From contig NZ_JBHUOV010000001.1 of assembly GCF_042686125.1 (NCBI RefSeq), positions 992,001 through 1,056,000 on the forward strand: DNA of 64,000 bases, in the 5' to 3' direction. Every line of letters starts with the position of its first letter. The stretch's first letter is position 1. Below are positions 10,003 through 18,430 of the stretch, piece by piece. The notes under the pieces were generated by a model that was given only the letters and a program-made list of their open reading frames with translations, ran no database searches and had not been told where the DNA came from. The position numbers and the translations under genes are program-made. This DNA comes from Oceanihabitans iliipiscarium (lineage in GTDB: Bacteria; Bacteroidota; Bacteroidia; Flavobacteriales; Flavobacteriaceae).

Positions 10003-10029
10003 CTTTATCATTCCAAAATAAGACAGTAG

Positions 10030-10956
10030 ATGAAAGGACCGCTTTTTTACTCAAAAATTTTACTCTTTGGTGAATACGGAATCATTAAAGATTCTAAAGG
10101 ATTATCGATACCTTATAGCTTTTATAATGGTGCTTTAAAGATCGGAAATGACAGCGAAGAGGCCATAAAATCTAATGAAAGTTTAAAAGATTTTGTGTCA
10201 CATTTAAAGCAAATTGAAGCCGAAGTGGTTGCTTTTGACTTTGAGAGATTACAAGCAGATGTTAATGCAGGAATGTATTTTGATTCGTCTATACCTCAAG
10301 GCTATGGTGTTGGTAGTTCTGGCGCTTTAGTGGCTGCGATTTATGATAAATATGCTCAAGATAAAATTACAGTTCTTGAAAACTTAACACGTGAAAAGCT
10401 ACTTAAATTAAAGCTTATTTTTTCTGAAATGGAATCTTTTTTCCATGGAAAATCCTCTGGATTAGACCCTTTAAATAGCTATTTAAGTATTCCAATTCTT
10501 ATTAATTCTAAAGATAATATTGAGGCCACCGGAATTCCTTCTCAAAAAACTCAAGGTAAAGGTGCAGTGTTTTTATTAGATAGTGGCATTACAGGAGAAA
10601 CCGCTCCAATGGTTCGTATTTTTATGGATAATATGAAGCAGGAAGGCTTTCGCAACATGATCAAAGACCAATTCATAAAGCATACAGATGCATGTGTTGA
10701 TGACTTTTTAAAAGGAGACATCAAGTCATTATTTAAAAACACAAAACAATTATCTAAAGTCGTTTTGAGTAATTTTAAACCGATGATTCCTAGCCAGTTT
10801 CATGACCTTTGGAAAAAAGGCATTGAAACGAATGAATATTATTTAAAACTTTGTGGTTCTGGCGGAGGTGGTTACATTCTTGGGTTCACTGAGAATATTG
10901 AAAAAGCCAAACAATCACTTAAAGCTTATAAATTAGAAGTGGTATACAACTTCTAA
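10030..10956 (+). CDS. Mevalonate kinase (GHMP family)
   Basis: The 308-residue protein has the N-terminal SKILLFGEYGII, the GHMP glycine-serine loop PQGYGVGSSGALVAA (about 88-103), the substrate/catalytic segment KSSGLDPLNSY and the C-terminal CGSGGGGYILGF. These fit mevalonate kinase rather than galactokinase or homoserine kinase. A second GHMP kinase in the window (52504-53448) is of the GYDIA type, so the two probably share the mevalonate and phosphomevalonate phosphorylation steps. Which does which cannot be decided from sequence alone. Confidence 0.85.
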   Translation: MKGPLFYSKILLFGEYGIIKDSKGLSIPYSFYNGALKIGNDSEEAIKSNESLKDFVSHLKQIEAEVVAFDFERLQADVNAGMYFDSSIPQGYGVGSSGALVAAIYDKYAQDKITVLENLTREKLLKLKLIFSEMESFFHGKSSGLDPLNSYLSIPILINSKDNIEATGIPSQKTQGKGAVFLLDSGITGETAPMVRIFMDNMKQEGFRNMIKDQFIKHTDACVDDFLKGDIKSLFKNTKQLSKVVLSNFKPMIPSQFHDLWKKGIETNEYYLKLCGSGGGGYILGFTENIEKAKQSLKAYKLEVVYNF

Positions 10957-10966
10957 AACTTCTTTT

Positions 10967-11869
10967 ATGCTTTCTCGAAAACAAAAACATATTTTGCTAA
11001 AATTTTTTAGCATGTTTTCTGTTGTTAGAGGCTATAATGTTTTAATAGTAGTTATTGCACAATACCTAACTTCTATATACATTTTAGCACATGACAAGTC
11101 GTTAGGACAAGTTGTTTTTGATTTGAATCTACTCATGCTGGTTTTGGCTTCAGCAGTAACTATAGCAGGAGGGTATATCATTAATAATTTTTACGATTCA
11201 GAAAAAGATTTAATTAATAGGCCACAAAAATCAATGTTAGATAGATTAGTGAGTCAAAACACAAAATTGTCTTTCTATTTTGTGCTTAACTTTCTAGCGG
11301 TTATTATGGCTAGCTTTGTGTCATTTAATGCCGTTTTATTTTTTTCGGCCTACATTTTTGCAATTTGGTTGTATTCACATAAGCTTAAAAAACTGCCTAT
11401 TATTGGAAACTTAACGTCTGCTATTTTAACGATTACTCCGTTTTTTGCAATTTTCATGTATTATAAAAATTATGAGCCTGTCATTTTTGTTCACGCTAGC
11501 TTTTTGTTTATAATTATTTCAATGCGAGAACTCACTAAAGACTTAGAAAATTTAAAAGGAGACTTGGCATTAAACTATAAAACTATTCCTATTGTTTACG
11601 GAGAGAAAGCCTCAAAAATCATGCTTACAATATTAGGCGTATTCACTCTAATACCAGCATATTTTTTGGTTAATAGCTTTCAAATAGGCAAGATGAATTA
11701 CTTTTTTTATTTCAGTGTTTCCTTGATTATTTTGTTTTTGATTTTCTTGTGGAAATCTAAAACAAAAACGCATTATCTACTACTCCATAATATTCTGAAA
11801 ATAATAATAGTTGTAGGTGTTTTTAGTATTTTATTAATTGATGTTAATGTGCTTATAAAACATTTATAA
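10967..11869 (+). CDS. UbiA-family prenyltransferase (geranylgeranylglyceryl-phosphate synthase type)
   Basis: The 300-residue protein has about eight hydrophobic segments, the first Asp-rich UbiA motif NNFYDSEKDLINRP near residue 75 and the second, DLENLKGD, near 190. Homologues in flavobacteria are annotated as geranylgeranylglycerol-phosphate geranylgeranyltransferase-like, but other aromatic or lipid acceptors are possible. It follows mevalonate kinase by 10 bp, which places it with isoprenoid supply. The product is membrane-embedded. Confidence 0.8.
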   Translation: MLSRKQKHILLKFFSMFSVVRGYNVLIVVIAQYLTSIYILAHDKSLGQVVFDLNLLMLVLASAVTIAGGYIINNFYDSEKDLINRPQKSMLDRLVSQNTKLSFYFVLNFLAVIMASFVSFNAVLFFSAYIFAIWLYSHKLKKLPIIGNLTSAILTITPFFAIFMYYKNYEPVIFVHASFLFIIISMRELTKDLENLKGDLALNYKTIPIVYGEKASKIMLTILGVFTLIPAYFLVNSFQIGKMNYFFYFSVSLIILFLIFLWKSKTKTHYLLLHNILKIIIVVGVFSILLIDVNVLIKHL

Positions 11870-11873
11870 TTCA

Positions 11874-11898
11874 AGAGTATAAATAATATTTATACTCT
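11874..11898. promoter_or_regulatory. Perfect 10-bp inverted repeat upstream of the rluB-like promoter
   Basis: AGAGTATAAA (11874-11883) and TTTATACTCT (11889-11898) are perfect inverted repeats around a 5-nt spacer. The repeat abuts the -7 box of the next gene and replaces the place where a -33 element would be. It may be a hairpin ending the UbiA transcript (there is no U-run) or an operator. Confidence 0.4.
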
Positions 11899-11905
11899 AT
11901 CTTTG
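11898..11905 (+). promoter_or_regulatory. Flavobacterial -7 box (TATCTTTG) for the rluB-like gene
   Basis: TATCTTTG is an exact TAnnTTTG match that ends 15 nt before the ATG at 11921, implying a leader of about 10 nt. It touches the inverted repeat just upstream. Confidence 0.5.
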
Positions 11906-11920
11906 CGGAAAATTTAAGTC

Positions 11921-12796
11921 ATGAGCAGACAACAAGGAAGTCAAGGAAAAGGAAAATCTTCAAGTCGAGGAAAAGATGTTAAAAAAGGAAAAACTTCTGC
12001 AAGAGGCGAAGCTTCTGGTAAACCTAAAAGTTTTGCTAGAGGGAATGCACCAATAAAAAAGAAGAGCACACCTCAAAAATCATCTAATCCTGATGAAATT
12101 CGTTTAAATAAATATGTTGCAAATTCTGGCATGTGCTCACGTCGTGAAGCGGATGTACATATTGCAACGGGTTTAGTTTCTGTTAACGGGAAAATTGTTA
12201 CAGAAATGGGTTATAAAGTTAAGCTAGATGATGAGGTTCGTTATGATGGAGCACGCATTAATCCTGAGAAAAAAGCTTATGTCTTATTAAATAAACCTAA
12301 AGGATTTGCGACAACTACTAGTGAAGGTAAAGGACGTACAGTAATGGATTTAGTGGCAAATGCAACGAATTCACGTATTAAGCCTATTGGTCGTTTGGGT
12401 AGAAATAGTAAAGGCCTTTTACTGTTTACAAATGATGATGCAATTACTAAAAAATTTACCAATTCTAAACATGGAGTAGCACGTTTATTTCATGTAGAAT
12501 TAGACAAAAACCTCAAGCTAGAAGATCTTAAAAAAATAAGAGATGGCTTTAAAGTGCAAGGAAAACTAATAGCTGTTGAAGAGGTAAGTTATATTGAAGG
12601 CGCTTCAAAAAAAGAAGTTGGGTTAAAAATTAAAAACACAGGAAACACAATTATTCGTACTATTTTTGATTATCTAAAATATGATATTATCAGTTTAGAT
12701 TGTGTAGCGATAGGACATCTTACCAAAAAAGATATTCCAAGAGGCCATTGGAAACATTTAACAGAGCAAGAAGTTAATACACTTAAGATGCTATAA
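11921..12796 (+). CDS. RluB/RsuA-family pseudouridine synthase with a substituted catalytic position
   Basis: The 291-residue protein has a basic, Ser/Gly/Lys-rich N-terminal tail (1-55), an S4 RNA-binding domain (about 60-105, RLNKYVANSGMCSRREAD) and an RsuA-type synthase domain (about 118-290, LLNKPKGFATTTSEGKGRTV). In this family the catalytic Asp sits in GRLDxxTxGLL. Here the stretch reads GRLGRNSKGLLLFTND, with Gly at 160 (codon GGT, 12398-12400). The fold and substrate loop otherwise look normal, so it may be a binding-only paralogue, or a family variant with a shifted catalytic residue. It is a single gene with its own promoter. Confidence 0.8.
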   Translation: MSRQQGSQGKGKSSSRGKDVKKGKTSARGEASGKPKSFARGNAPIKKKSTPQKSSNPDEIRLNKYVANSGMCSRREADVHIATGLVSVNGKIVTEMGYKVKLDDEVRYDGARINPEKKAYVLLNKPKGFATTTSEGKGRTVMDLVANATNSRIKPIGRLGRNSKGLLLFTNDDAITKKFTNSKHGVARLFHVELDKNLKLEDLKKIRDGFKVQGKLIAVEEVSYIEGASKKEVGLKIKNTGNTIIRTIFDYLKYDIISLDCVAIGHLTKKDIPRGHWKHLTEQEVNTLKML

Positions 12797-12869
12797 ATGA
12801 GTGGCTAAAAAAAAATAATTTTTTTTTCAAAAAAAGCTTGTAATTCAATTTTTTGTATTTCATTTGTAC

Positions 12870-13060
12870 TGTTATTAGCTGAACAAATTGAAACCTGTTT
12901 CTGTGTTCGGGCTTTTGAAAATTAGGAAGTCATATTCAAAAGCAGCTTACCGATTAAGCGACCGAATTTTAAAGCTAACTTCCGTTTTCTGCACTATCGT
13001 TGCTAGCCAGCATCAGTATGCCTTTGTGCCTACTACTGAGCTTAAAATCCAAGTTTGATT
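12870..13060 (+). ncRNA. Candidate structured RNA or leader upstream of the polyamine operon
   Basis: The 339-bp gap 12797-13135 has no reading frame and is long for this genome. Its centre can fold into a three-way junction: stem TTCGG/CCGAA (12906-12910 with 12962-12966) encloses a perfect 9-bp hairpin GCTTTTGAA/TTCAAAAGC (12911-12919, 12935-12943) and a 5-bp hairpin GCTTA/TAAGC (12945-12949, 12955-12959). GGAAGT in the first loop (12925-12930) can pair with ACTTCC at 12978-12983, a pseudoknot. A further CAGTA/TACTG pairing is possible at 13014-13038. I do not recognise a named riboswitch or RNA family. It could be a cis-regulator of the downstream genes or an independent small RNA. The boundaries are approximate. 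Confidence 0.4.
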
Positions 13061-13135
13061 ACTCATTATTTTTTGTTTTTCACAGCACAATACACGCTGT
13101 TTCTTATTTAAATTTCAACATTTTTAAAAATAATA

Positions 13136-14533
13136 ATGAATACAAAATATATTGATCTAATCAATCAAACTTTCGATTTCCCTCAAGAAGAATTTAAACT
13201 TGAGGAAAGCAAACTTCATTTCCATGATATTAATCTAATGCAATTGGTTGAGCAGTATGGAGCACCTTTAAAATTCACCTATTTGCCACAAATATCAAAT
13301 AACATTCAACGCGCAAAACAATGGTTTAATTCAGCCATTAAGAAGCATGATTATAAAGGAAAATACAACTATTGTTATTGTACTAAAAGCTCACATTTTA
13401 AACATGTTTTGCATGAAGCTTTAAAGAATGATATTCATATTGAAACATCATCAGCTTTTGATATTGATATTGTTGAAAACTTGAAAGCCGAAGGTAAAAT
13501 TAACAACAACACTTTTATTATTAGTAATGGGTTTAAGCGTGCTCAGTATGTTACAAATATTGCGAGACTTATTAATGAAGGACATAAAAATTGCATTCCA
13601 ATAATAGATAACTACGAGGAAATCGATTTGCTTTCCCAAGAAATAAAGGGCAAGTTTAATATTGGAATACGTATTGCTTCAGAAGAAGAACCAAAATTTG
13701 AATTTTATACCTCACGTTTAGGGATTGGCTATAAAAACATTGTGCCATTTTATAAAAATCAAATTGCAGGGAATAAAAAAGTAGAACTTAAAATGTTGCA
13801 CTTTTTTATTAATACTGGAATTCGAGACAATGCTTATTATTGGAATGAACTCTTAAAATGTTTAAAAGTTTATACAAGCTTAAAAAAGATTTGCCCTAGT
13901 TTAAACAGCTTAAATATTGGAGGTGGTTTTCCTATAAAAAATTCTTTAGCTTTTGATTTTGATTATGAATATTTAGTTGATGAAATTGTAAATCAAATTA
14001 AAACGACTTGTGAAGAAGAAGAGGTCGATGTTCCTAACATCTTTACTGAATTTGGTAGCTTTACCGTTGGTGAAAGTGGAGGTGCAGTTTATGAAGTATT
14101 ATATCAAAAACAACAAAATGATCGTGAAAAATGGAATATGATTAACTCATCTTTTATTACAACACTACCTGATACTTGGGCTATAAATAAGCGTTTTATC
14201 ATGCTTCCAATTAACCGTTGGGATCAAAGTTATGAACGCGTATTACTAGGTGGATTAACCTGCGATAGTGATGATTATTACAATAGCGAACAACACATGA
14301 ACGCGATTTATTTACCAAAATATAACAAAGAGAAACCATTATACATTGGCTTTTTTAATACAGGAGCTTATCAGGAAACTATTGGTGGATTTGGTGGTTT
14401 ACAACACTGTCTAATTCCGTCACCAAAGCATATATTAATCAATCGAGATGCAAGCGGAAACATTTCAACAGAACTATTTAGTGAACAACAAAAAAGTGAA
14501 GACTTACTTAAAATTTTAGGTTATGCAAACTAG
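13136..14533 (+). CDS. PLP-dependent arginine decarboxylase (fold III)
   Basis: This enzyme would decarboxylate arginine to agmatine. The 465-residue protein has the PLP lysine at 84 in YCTKSSHFKH, the glycine-rich phosphate-binding stretch NIGGGFPI near residue 260, and a C-terminal GGLTCDSDDYY that supplies the substrate-side Cys-Asp pair of fold III decarboxylases. Arginine rather than ornithine or carboxynorspermidine is chosen because agmatinase follows with an 11-bp overlap. It is the first gene of a four-gene operon downstream of the structured gap. Confidence 0.85.
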   Translation: MNTKYIDLINQTFDFPQEEFKLEESKLHFHDINLMQLVEQYGAPLKFTYLPQISNNIQRAKQWFNSAIKKHDYKGKYNYCYCTKSSHFKHVLHEALKNDIHIETSSAFDIDIVENLKAEGKINNNTFIISNGFKRAQYVTNIARLINEGHKNCIPIIDNYEEIDLLSQEIKGKFNIGIRIASEEEPKFEFYTSRLGIGYKNIVPFYKNQIAGNKKVELKMLHFFINTGIRDNAYYWNELLKCLKVYTSLKKICPSLNSLNIGGGFPIKNSLAFDFDYEYLVDEIVNQIKTTCEEEEVDVPNIFTEFGSFTVGESGGAVYEVLYQKQQNDREKWNMINSSFITTLPDTWAINKRFIMLPINRWDQSYERVLLGGLTCDSDDYYNSEQHMNAIYLPKYNKEKPLYIGFFNTGAYQETIGGFGGLQHCLIPSPKHILINRDASGNISTELFSEQQKSEDLLKILGYAN

Positions 14534-15461
14534 AACTTATGCTGGGATTCCAGAAGAATTAGCAAAATTAGAACAAGCAAAAATCGTTTTAATTCCTGTG
14601 CCTTATGATGGCACAAGTACTTGGCAAAAGGGTGCAGATAAAGGCCCTGAAGCCTTTTTAAATGCTTCAGAAAATATGGAGCTTTATGATATTGAAACCG
14701 AAACAGAAGTGTACAAACAAGGTGTGTTTTTAGCCGATGCTGTAACAGAAAATAATTCACCAGAAAGTATGGTTGAAGCAGTGCATCAAGCCACAAAAAA
14801 GTACATTAAAAAGAATAAGTTTGTTACCATTTTTGGAGGTGAACACTCAGTTTCTATTGGTACAGTTCGCGCTTTTAATGAAATGTATCCAAGCTTAACT
14901 GTTTTGCAACTCGATGCTCATGCAGATTTACGTAAAACCTATGAAGGTTCTACTTGCAATCACGCTTGTGCAATGTATGAAGCTAGTCAAACCACAAACT
15001 TAATTCAAGTTGGTATTCGTTCTATGGATGTGATGGAAAAAACAGTAATGGATGAAGAGAAAACTTATTTTGCACATGAAATGGCTTTAGATGATACCTG
15101 GATGGATTCTGCCGTAGACCAAATGACAGATAACGTTTTTATTACCATAGATTTAGATGCTTTTGATCCTTCTATTATGCCAAGTACAGGAACACCAGAA
15201 CCTGGAGGCTTATTGTGGTATGAAACCTTAGAGTTTTTAAAACAAGTTTTTGAGGAAAAAAATGTGGTAGGTTTTGATATTGTGGAATTATGTCCAAATA
15301 CAAAAGAAAAATCTTCCGATTTTCTAGCTGCTAAATTGTATTATAAAATGCTTAGTTATAAGTTTCAAAATGATGAAGTTGAAGCGGATTATGATAATGC
15401 TTTCGACAATTCATTAAATAAAAACACTAATTCTAAATTCCAAGATGACGATGACTACTAA
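14523..15461 (+). CDS. speB: Agmatinase (ureohydrolase)
   Basis: Agmatinase hydrolyses agmatine to putrescine and urea. The 312-residue protein has the arginase-family manganese motifs GGEHSVS, DAHADLR and DLDAFDPS. It overlaps the decarboxylase by 11 bp at its start and the DHS-like gene by 17 bp at its end, so translation is probably coupled. The C-terminal about 25 residues are acidic and Asn/Asp-rich, beyond the ureohydrolase core. Confidence 0.9.
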   Translation: MQTRTYAGIPEELAKLEQAKIVLIPVPYDGTSTWQKGADKGPEAFLNASENMELYDIETETEVYKQGVFLADAVTENNSPESMVEAVHQATKKYIKKNKFVTIFGGEHSVSIGTVRAFNEMYPSLTVLQLDAHADLRKTYEGSTCNHACAMYEASQTTNLIQVGIRSMDVMEKTVMDEEKTYFAHEMALDDTWMDSAVDQMTDNVFITIDLDAFDPSIMPSTGTPEPGGLLWYETLEFLKQVFEEKNVVGFDIVELCPNTKEKSSDFLAAKLYYKMLSYKFQNDEVEADYDNAFDNSLNKNTNSKFQDDDDY

Positions 15462-16425
15462 AGGACCAATTTCTCAATTTATTGAAAAACACTACTTGCA
15501 CTTTAATGCTGCTGCTTTAGTTGATGCTGCAAAAGGGTATGAAACTCAATTAGAGTCTGGAGCAAAAATGCTAGTGTCTTTAGCAGGTGCTATGAGTACA
15601 GCAGAATTAGGTAAAAGTTTTGCCGAAATGATTCGACAAGATAAAGTACATATTATTTCATGTACTGGTGCAAATTTAGAAGAGGATATCATGAATTTAG
15701 TTGCACACTCACATTATAAACGCGTGCCTAATTACCGTGATTTAACGCCTCAAGAAGAATGGGATCTATTAGAAAAAGGCTTGAATCGTGTTACAGATAC
15801 GTGCATTCCAGAACATGAAGCTTTTAGACGCTTACAAGAACATATTTATAAAATATGGAAGGATGCTGAAGCCAACGGTGAACGCTATTTACCTCATGAG
15901 TACATGTATAAAATGCTACTGTCGGGTGTTTTAGAACAATATTATGAAATTGATTTAAAAGACTCATGGATGTATGCTGCTGCAGAAAAGAATTTACCTA
16001 TTGTTTGCCCAGGATGGGAAGATAGTACCATGGGAAATATTTTTGCAAGCTATGTGCTTAAAGGCGAACTTAAAGCAAGTACGATGAAATCTGGAATTGA
16101 GTATATGACTTTCCTTGCAGATTGGTACACCAACAATTCGCAAAAAGGAATTGGTTTCTTTCAAATTGGAGGTGGAATTGCTGGTGATTTCCCAATATGT
16201 GTGGTGCCTATGTTATACCAAGATATGGAACGTACAGAAACCCCATTTTGGAGCTATTTTTGTCAGATAAGCGATTCTACAACAAGTTACGGTTCGTATT
16301 CTGGAGCTGTACCAAATGAAAAAATCACTTGGGGAAAACTAGACATCAACACTCCTAAATTTATTATTGAAAGTGACGCTACTATTGTAGCGCCATTAAT
16401 TTTTGCGTATTTACTCGGACAATAA
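15445..16425 (+). CDS. Deoxyhypusine-synthase-like protein, probable polyamine aminobutyltransferase
   Basis: The 326-residue protein shows deoxyhypusine synthase features: SLAGAMSTAELGK, SCTGANLEED, VCPGWEDSTMGN, FFQIGGGIAGDF and the C-terminal TWGKLD with Lys298 aligning to the catalytic lysine of the human enzyme (SWGKI). Bacteria lack eIF5A, so protein hypusination is not expected. Related bacterial enzymes make homospermidine by moving an aminobutyl group between polyamines. Its position in an arginine decarboxylase-agmatinase operon supports a polyamine role. Start is ATG 15445 or the second ATG at 15451. Confidence 0.85.
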   Translation: MTMTTKGPISQFIEKHYLHFNAAALVDAAKGYETQLESGAKMLVSLAGAMSTAELGKSFAEMIRQDKVHIISCTGANLEEDIMNLVAHSHYKRVPNYRDLTPQEEWDLLEKGLNRVTDTCIPEHEAFRRLQEHIYKIWKDAEANGERYLPHEYMYKMLLSGVLEQYYEIDLKDSWMYAAAEKNLPIVCPGWEDSTMGNIFASYVLKGELKASTMKSGIEYMTFLADWYTNNSQKGIGFFQIGGGIAGDFPICVVPMLYQDMERTETPFWSYFCQISDSTTSYGSYSGAVPNEKITWGKLDINTPKFIIESDATIVAPLIFAYLLGQ

Positions 16426-16427
16426 TC

Positions 16428-17963
16428 ATGGAATCAAACAAAATAGATAACATCGAACTTAAGTACTTAACAGTTGATGATTTTGAGGAATTAAAAGCCG
16501 CAACTTTAGAGTCTTATGGAGGTGTACTTGATTCGTATTGGAAAAAAGATCATATTCAAAAGTTAACAACCATGTTCCCTGAAGGACAAGTGGTTATTAA
16601 AGTTGATGGAAATCTAGCAGGTTGTGCTTTGTCACTTATTGTAGATTATGATAAGATAGACGATAACCATACGTATAATGATATTATTTCAGGGGAATCG
16701 TTTAAAAATCATAATCCTGAAGGCGATGTGCTTTATGGAATCGATGTATTTATAAAGCCAGAATATCGAGGATTGCGATTAGGAAGACGACTCTATGATT
16801 ACAGAAAGGAAGTTTGTGAAAACTTAAATTTAAAAGGTATTGTTTTTGGAGGCAGAATGCCTAACTATCATAAATATAAAGACATTACTCCTAAACAATA
16901 TATCGAAAAAGTAAAACGTAAAGAAATTCATGACCCAGTTTTAAACTTTCAAATTTCTAACGATTTTCATCCTGTTCGTATCTTAAAAGGTTATTTAGAA
17001 GGTGATACTGCGTCAAACGAATATGCTGTTTTAATGGAGTGGGATAATATTTATTATACGAAACCAAGTAAAAAAGCAAGTGCTGTAAAAACGGTGGTTA
17101 GACTTGGGCTTATTCAATGGCAAATGCGTCCATATAAAGACTTGAGTGATTTAATGCAACAAGTGGAATATTTTATTGATAGCGTGGCTGCTTATCGATC
17201 AGATTTTGCGGTGTTTCCAGAGTTTTTTAATGCACCTTTAATGGCAGAATTTAACCATCTGCATGAACCTGATGCCATTAGAGAATTAGCAAAATTTACT
17301 CAAACTATAGTTAATAAATTAAAGCAGTTATCTATTTCATATAATATTAATATTATTTCTGGGAGTATGCCAGAAGTGGTTGATGATAAGTTATATAACG
17401 TAGGTTATTTATGTCGTAGAGATGGTAGTGCAGAGCGTTACGAAAAAATACATGTCACTCCAGATGAAGCCAAAGTTTGGGGCATGCAAAGAGGCAATAA
17501 ATTACAAACTTTTCAAACAGATGCAGGTAAAATAGGGATATTAATTTGTTACGATTCAGAATTTCCTGAATTGTCACGTTTGTTAGCAGATGAAGGTATG
17601 GACATCCTTTTTGTTCCTTTTTTAACAGATACACAAAATGGTTATTCTCGTGTGCGACTCTGTGCCCAAGCTCGTGCAATTGAAAATGAATGTTATGTTG
17701 CGATTTCTGGAAGTGTTGGGAATTTGCCTAATGTAAATAATATGGATATTCAATATGCGCAATCTGCAGTATTTACACCTTGCGATTTTTCATTTCCAAG
17801 TAATGGTATTAAAGCAGAAGCCACAACAAATACAGAAATGATCTTGGTTGCAGATGTCGATTTAAGTTTACTAAAAGAGCTCCATTCTTTTGGTGCAGTT
17901 AAAAATTTAAAAGATAGACGAAAAGATTTTTACGATGTTATTAGAATTAATAACAATAAATAA
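16428..17963 (+). CDS. Bifunctional GNAT acetyltransferase / nitrilase-family amidohydrolase
   Basis: Residues about 8-205 form a GNAT domain with an acetyl-CoA loop at RGLRLGRRLYDYR (114-126). Residues about 222-505 form a carbon-nitrogen hydrolase domain with the Glu-Lys-Cys triad visible as Glu265 (FPEFF), Lys340 (YEKIHVTP) and Cys374 (LICYDSEFPE). The fusion is a known architecture. Following the polyamine genes by 2 bp, it may acetylate or deacylate a polyamine or related amide. N-carbamoylputrescine is less likely because agmatinase already gives putrescine directly. The substrate is inferred only from context. Confidence 0.85.
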   Translation: MESNKIDNIELKYLTVDDFEELKAATLESYGGVLDSYWKKDHIQKLTTMFPEGQVVIKVDGNLAGCALSLIVDYDKIDDNHTYNDIISGESFKNHNPEGDVLYGIDVFIKPEYRGLRLGRRLYDYRKEVCENLNLKGIVFGGRMPNYHKYKDITPKQYIEKVKRKEIHDPVLNFQISNDFHPVRILKGYLEGDTASNEYAVLMEWDNIYYTKPSKKASAVKTVVRLGLIQWQMRPYKDLSDLMQQVEYFIDSVAAYRSDFAVFPEFFNAPLMAEFNHLHEPDAIRELAKFTQTIVNKLKQLSISYNINIISGSMPEVVDDKLYNVGYLCRRDGSAERYEKIHVTPDEAKVWGMQRGNKLQTFQTDAGKIGILICYDSEFPELSRLLADEGMDILFVPFLTDTQNGYSRVRLCAQARAIENECYVAISGSVGNLPNVNNMDIQYAQSAVFTPCDFSFPSNGIKAEATTNTEMILVADVDLSLLKELHSFGAVKNLKDRRKDFYDVIRINNNK

Positions 17964-18000
17964 TATCTTTAAATCTAGAAAACATTAATAATAAGATTAG

Positions 18001-18020
18001 ATTTTCGCTAAAGCGGAAAT
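18001..18020. repeat. Short hairpin palindrome
   Basis: ATTTTCGC and GCGGAAAT flank a 4-nt loop, giving an 8-bp hairpin with one G-T pair just after the polyamine operon. It may end that transcript or be one of the small dispersed palindromes of flavobacteria. No clear U-run follows directly. Confidence 0.35.
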
Positions 18021-18035
18021 GAAAATGATTTTTCA

Positions 18036-18359
18036 ATGGAAAAAAGAAAAGACAATTTAAAACGTGTTATTGTAGATTTTAAAAAACTCACACCAGAAAT
18101 CCTTGCGTTATTAGTAGAAAAATATCCTGATGGTTATGATGAAGATCAAATTATATCTTTCAGGAATATAAAAAACGAAATTATTGAGGCTGTTGAAGTG
18201 GTTACTGAAGATACCAAGTACTTAGTTAAAGTGAGTACTAAACTTGCTGTAACTATGGAGAATTACGATGAGGATGATTATGAAGATTTTGATGATAATG
18301 ACCCTGAAGCTGTTCAAGACCCAAATATTGTTGATGAAGACACAGAAGATTTTGATTAA
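18036..18359 (+). CDS. Small acidic conserved hypothetical protein
   Basis: The 107-residue product has an N-terminal half of mixed alpha/beta character (DFKKLTPEILALLVEKYPDGY) and a very acidic C-terminal tail (DEDDYEDFDDNDPEA and beyond). I know no function for it. A cytoplasmic protein with an acidic tail could bind a basic partner, but this is speculation. It lies 72 bp after the polyamine operon and may be separately transcribed. Confidence 0.7.
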   Translation: MEKRKDNLKRVIVDFKKLTPEILALLVEKYPDGYDEDQIISFRNIKNEIIEAVEVVTEDTKYLVKVSTKLAVTMENYDEDDYEDFDDNDPEAVQDPNIVDEDTEDFD

Positions 18360-18430
18360 AATTGAAATCGGATAATTTTATTTTGTACTTTACTATAAGT
18401 AAAAAAGTATAACCTTTAAAAGTTAAGCGT

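Noticed and set aside
12797..13135. A tmRNA, RNase P RNA or SRP RNA in the gap before arginine decarboxylase.
   Set aside because: No tRNA-like ends, GAGGAAAGTCCGGGC-like region or SRP tetraloop helix was seen.
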